From: Polaribacter huanghezhanensis
Lineage (GTDB): Bacteria > Bacteroidota > Bacteroidia > Flavobacteriales > Flavobacteriaceae
NCBI RefSeq assembly: GCF_030444335.1
Contig: NZ_CP128595.1
Coordinates: forward strand, 558,001-622,000
DNA length: 64,000 nt
Reading direction: 5' to 3'
Shown here: positions 61,815 through 64,000 of the stretch, one piece after another
Numbering within the stretch: the stretch's first letter is position 1
How the letters are laid out: each line of letters opens with the position of its first letter
Notes under the pieces: model-generated
What the model was told of the DNA's origin: nothing
Database searches by the model: none
Seen by the model: the letters and a program-made list of their open reading frames with translations, nothing else
Made by a program: the position numbers and the translations under genes

Positions 61815-62573
61815 ATGAATATCAAGATTCCAAACAATAAAAAAATTTACTTCGCTTCCGATCAGCATTTAGGAGCTCCAACTGCAGAAGCTAGCTTCCC
61901 TAGAGAACAAAAATTTGTTGCGTGGTTAAACGAAGTAAAAGAAGATGCCGCAGCTATTTTTTTACTGGGTGATTTATTTGATTTTTGGTTCGAATATAAA
62001 ACGGTTGTTCCAAAAGGATTTGTAAGAGTTTTAGGAAAATTAGCAGAAATAAAAGACAGCGGAATTCCGATTTACTTTTTTGTAGGAAACCACGATTTAT
62101 GGATGAAAGATTACTTTGAAAAAGAATTGAACATTCCTGTGTATCACAAACCACAAGAATTCACTTTTAACAACACTTCTTTATTTATTGGTCATGGCGA
62201 TGGATTAGGTCCTGGAGACAAAGGCTATAAACGCATGAAAAAAGTATTTACTTTTCCGTTGTTTCAATGGATTTTTAAATGGTTACATCCAGATGTAGGA
62301 ATGAAATTAGGACAATACATGTCTGTTAAAAACAAACTAATTTCTGGCGAAGAAGATGCCGTTTTTTTAGGCGAAGAAAACGAATGGCTGGCACAATATT
62401 GCAACCGCAAATTAGAAACCAAACATTACGATTATTTTGTATTTGGACACAGACATTTGCCTTTAGATATTCAGTTAACAGAAAACAGCAAATACATAAA
62501 TTTAGGCGATTGGATTGGTCATTTTACCTATGGTGTTTTTGAAGAGGAAGAATTATCCTTAAAAAAGTATTAA
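61815..62573 (+). CDS. UDP-2,3-diacylglucosamine diphosphatase (LpxH-like)
   Basis: The protein has 252 residues from the ATG at 61815; a GTG two codons earlier (61809) is possible. The calcineurin-type metal motifs are present: FASDQHLG, GDLFDFWFEY, GNHDLW, GHGDGLG and GHRHLP. It hydrolyses UDP-diacylglucosamine to lipid X in lipid A synthesis. The length and motif DLFDFWFEYK fit LpxH-type enzymes of Bacteroidota. Confidence 0.88.
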   Translation: MNIKIPNNKKIYFASDQHLGAPTAEASFPREQKFVAWLNEVKEDAAAIFLLGDLFDFWFEYKTVVPKGFVRVLGKLAEIKDSGIPIYFFVGNHDLWMKDYFEKELNIPVYHKPQEFTFNNTSLFIGHGDGLGPGDKGYKRMKKVFTFPLFQWIFKWLHPDVGMKLGQYMSVKNKLISGEEDAVFLGEENEWLAQYCNRKLETKHYDYFVFGHRHLPLDIQLTENSKYINLGDWIGHFTYGVFEEEELSLKKY

Positions 62574-62643
62574 AAGTTCCATTTCACAATACTTTAACCA
62601 AACCTTTAGCATTCTTTTAACAAGAAAAAAATCGCTATTATTG

Positions 62644-62651
62644 TAGCTTTG
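62644..62651 (+). promoter_or_regulatory. TAnnTTTG -7 box deciding the MoxR start
   Basis: TAGCTTTG. Transcription from it would begin near 62658, after the ATG at 62649, so the ATG at 62688 is the true start. Confidence 0.6.
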
Positions 62652-62687
62652 TTTTCAACAAATTTTTATCACACCAAAAATCCTAAA

Positions 62688-63692
62688 ATGATAGAACAAC
62701 AAATGAATGTAGATGTAAGAGCAATCAATGAAAAGATTGAAAGAGAAAGTGCCTTTATAGACATTTTAACCTTAGAAATGAACAAAGTTATTGTCGGGCA
62801 AAAAGACATGATTGAACGATTGTTAATTGGTTTGTTAGGAAACGGGCATATTCTTCTTGAAGGAGTTCCTGGTTTGGCAAAAACATTAGCAATTAACACA
62901 TTATCTAAAGCGATTCAAGCTTCTTTTAGTAGAGTTCAGTTTACTCCAGATTTATTGCCTGCGGATGTTGTTGGAACCATGATTTACAACATGAAAGAAA
63001 ATGATTTCATGATTAAAAAAGGTCCAATTTTTGCAAATTTTGTGTTGGCGGATGAGATTAACAGAGCGCCAGCAAAAGTGCAATCTGCTTTGTTAGAAGC
63101 CATGCAAGAACGCCAAATTACAATTGGCGATACTACGTTTAAATTAGACGAACCTTTTTTAGTAATGGCAACGCAAAATCCGGTAGAACAAGAAGGAACC
63201 TATCCTTTACCAGAAGCACAAGTTGACCGTTTTATGTTAAAAGTAGTGATTGATTATCCAAAAATTTCGGATGAGCAAACCATTATGCGTCAGAATTTAA
63301 ACAACGATTATATCACTGTGAATCCTGTAGTTTCTGTAGCGCAAATCTTAAAAGCTCGTGAAGTTGTAAATGAAGTGTATATGGATGAAAAAATTGAAAA
63401 ATACATTCTAGATATCATTTTTGCAACGCGTTATCCAGATAAATATAACTTACCTAATTTAAACTCATTAATTAGTTTTGGAGCTTCACCTCGTGGAAGT
63501 ATCAACTTGGCAAAAGCTGCAAAATGTTATGCTTTTATAAAACGAAGAGGCTATGTCATTCCTGAAGATGTTAGAGCTGTTGTACACGATGTGCTGCGTC
63601 ATAGAATCGGAATTACTTACGAAGCTGAAGCTGAAAACATCACTTCAGAAGACATTATAAACAGCATTATTAACGAAGTTGAAGTACCATAG
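62688..63692 (+). CDS. MoxR-family AAA+ ATPase
   Basis: The protein has 334 residues from the ATG at 62688; the frame opens 13 codons earlier, but the promoter at 62644 argues against that start. It has Walker A GVPGLAKT, Walker B and sensor motifs LADEINRAP and ATQNPVEQEG, and the MoxR C-terminal lid. MoxR ATPases act with DUF58 and VWA proteins as chaperones that assemble or activate partners; a DUF58 gene follows, as in the Bat locus of Bacteroidota. Confidence 0.92.
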   Translation: MIEQQMNVDVRAINEKIERESAFIDILTLEMNKVIVGQKDMIERLLIGLLGNGHILLEGVPGLAKTLAINTLSKAIQASFSRVQFTPDLLPADVVGTMIYNMKENDFMIKKGPIFANFVLADEINRAPAKVQSALLEAMQERQITIGDTTFKLDEPFLVMATQNPVEQEGTYPLPEAQVDRFMLKVVIDYPKISDEQTIMRQNLNNDYITVNPVVSVAQILKAREVVNEVYMDEKIEKYILDIIFATRYPDKYNLPNLNSLISFGASPRGSINLAKAAKCYAFIKRRGYVIPEDVRAVVHDVLRHRIGITYEAEAENITSEDIINSIINEVEVP

Positions 63693-63780
63693 ACAATTAT
63701 CATTGTTCAATTAACAATTATCAAAAGTTTGAATTGATGATTGTTAACTGGTTATTGTTGACTGATTATTGATAATTGTT
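63693..63780. repeat. Repeats of ACAATTATCA / TGATAATTGT
   Basis: ACAATTATCA occurs twice (63693 and 63714) and its inverse TGATAATTGTT once (63770-63780) in the gap between the MoxR and DUF58 genes. They can form a large loop structure in the operon transcript. Confidence 0.6.
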
Positions 63781-63796
63781 CCCTGAGAATTGAAAA

Positions 63797-64000
63797 ATGG
63801 ATACAAAAGAAATACTTAAAAAAGTACGAAAAATAGAAATCAAGACACGTCGTTTGTCTGATGATATTTTTGGTGGCGAATATCATTCTACTTTCAAAGG
63901 TCGTGGTATGACGTTTTCTGAAGTGCGTCAATATCAATATGGTGATGATATTAGAGCCATCGATTGGAATGTTACTGCACGCTACAACGAACCTTATGTA
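63797..64000 (+). CDS. DUF58 protein (Bat operon), 3' end outside the window
   Basis: The first 68 residues are present. The block RGMTFSEVRQYQYGDDIRAI followed by DWNVTARYNEPYV is the DUF58 signature. In Bacteroidota this protein follows a MoxR ATPase and precedes VWA-domain BatA/BatB proteins, with roles in envelope stress and aerotolerance. The gene runs off the right edge of the window. Confidence 0.85.
   Translation, partial: MDTKEILKKVRKIEIKTRRLSDDIFGGEYHSTFKGRGMTFSEVRQYQYGDDIRAIDWNVTARYNEPYV

Noticed and set aside
1..64000. CRISPR array, rRNA genes or complete insertion sequences
   Set aside because: I saw no regularly spaced repeats with spacers, no rRNA-like sequence and no intact transposase. 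The only tRNA sequences are the two truncated scars.

Overview
The window looks like a flavobacterium (Bacteroidota, close to Flavobacteriaceae). It is strongly AT-rich. Several genes are preceded by the phylum's -7 promoter motif TAnnTTTG (for example at 1351, 14874, 37588, 57588, 59127, 59768 and 62644). Family markers include DUF1573 and six-bladed beta-propeller lipoproteins, HYC_CC_PP and haem_bd proteins, HMBD-carrying copper transporters and a GH109-type Gfo/Idh/MocA enzyme. Positions 1 to about 40290 are accessory DNA built from several mobile pieces; about 40400 to 57600 is a copper-handling locus; 57670 to 64000 is ordinary chromosomal housekeeping. Layout: (1) 1-903, C-terminal part of a membrane protein gene. 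928-5612, a small cassette bounded by imperfect direct repeats (888-927 and 5575-5612). It holds an HTH-ImmA/IrrE metallopeptidase with a PIN-like partner, and a bacterial ubiquitin-like conjugation operon: tandem YegP (DUF1508) domains fused to a multiubiquitin-type Ubl that ends in glycine, an E2 of family E, and a JAB-E1 fusion. (2) 5773-14413, an integrative or plasmid-like element: RuvC-like protein, XRE regulator, phage-O-like initiator with iteron-like repeats, two tyrosine recombinases, a 3' half of tRNA-Ile(GAT) left as an attachment-site scar (8389-8433), a VirD4/HerA-like ATPase, mobile RadC, a Dam methylase and small element proteins. (3) 14474-19453, an XRE regulator facing a lipoprotein gene across a 20-bp perfect palindrome, a trypsin-like protease, small proteins, and a patatin phospholipase-lipoprotein operon. 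(4) 19540-37667, the most striking part: a peptide and envelope module. Three tandem secreted peptides with an invariant six-cysteine pattern sit beside a periplasmic adaptor, two RND permeases, a TolC-type channel, a dedicated signal peptidase I, DUF1573 and beta-propeller lipoproteins. Its regulators are a TPR histidine kinase with a NarL-type regulator and a LytTR protein with a degenerate receiver. A 15-bp motif TACGGTTTTACCGTA occurs upstream of the adaptor operon, the patatin operon, the LytTR gene and a small RNA gene, and suggests one regulon. Two homologous two-hairpin small RNAs share an invariant 19-nt linker and have differing but paired stems; they lie at 33121-33188 (minus) and 37596-37667 (plus). 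(5) 38300-40290, right end of an island: integrase, excisionase-like protein, and a truncated tRNA-Leu(CAA) as attachment scar. (6) 40414-57579, copper export and detoxification, all on the minus strand: CopA P-type ATPase, a multicopper oxidase fused to a CopB-like barrel, Met-rich lipoprotein, HMA-AraC regulator, DUF302, haem-binding and DUF3347 proteins, and a CusCBA-type pump. (7) 57670-64000, GH109-like oxidoreductase, HupE-like protein, dCMP deaminase, S41 protease, LpxH-like phosphatase, MoxR ATPase and the start of a DUF58 protein. Working model, by inference: the window is a hot spot where mobile elements inserted at tRNA genes have stacked a probable anti-phage Ubl system, a regulated secreted-peptide module and metal resistance next to core genes.
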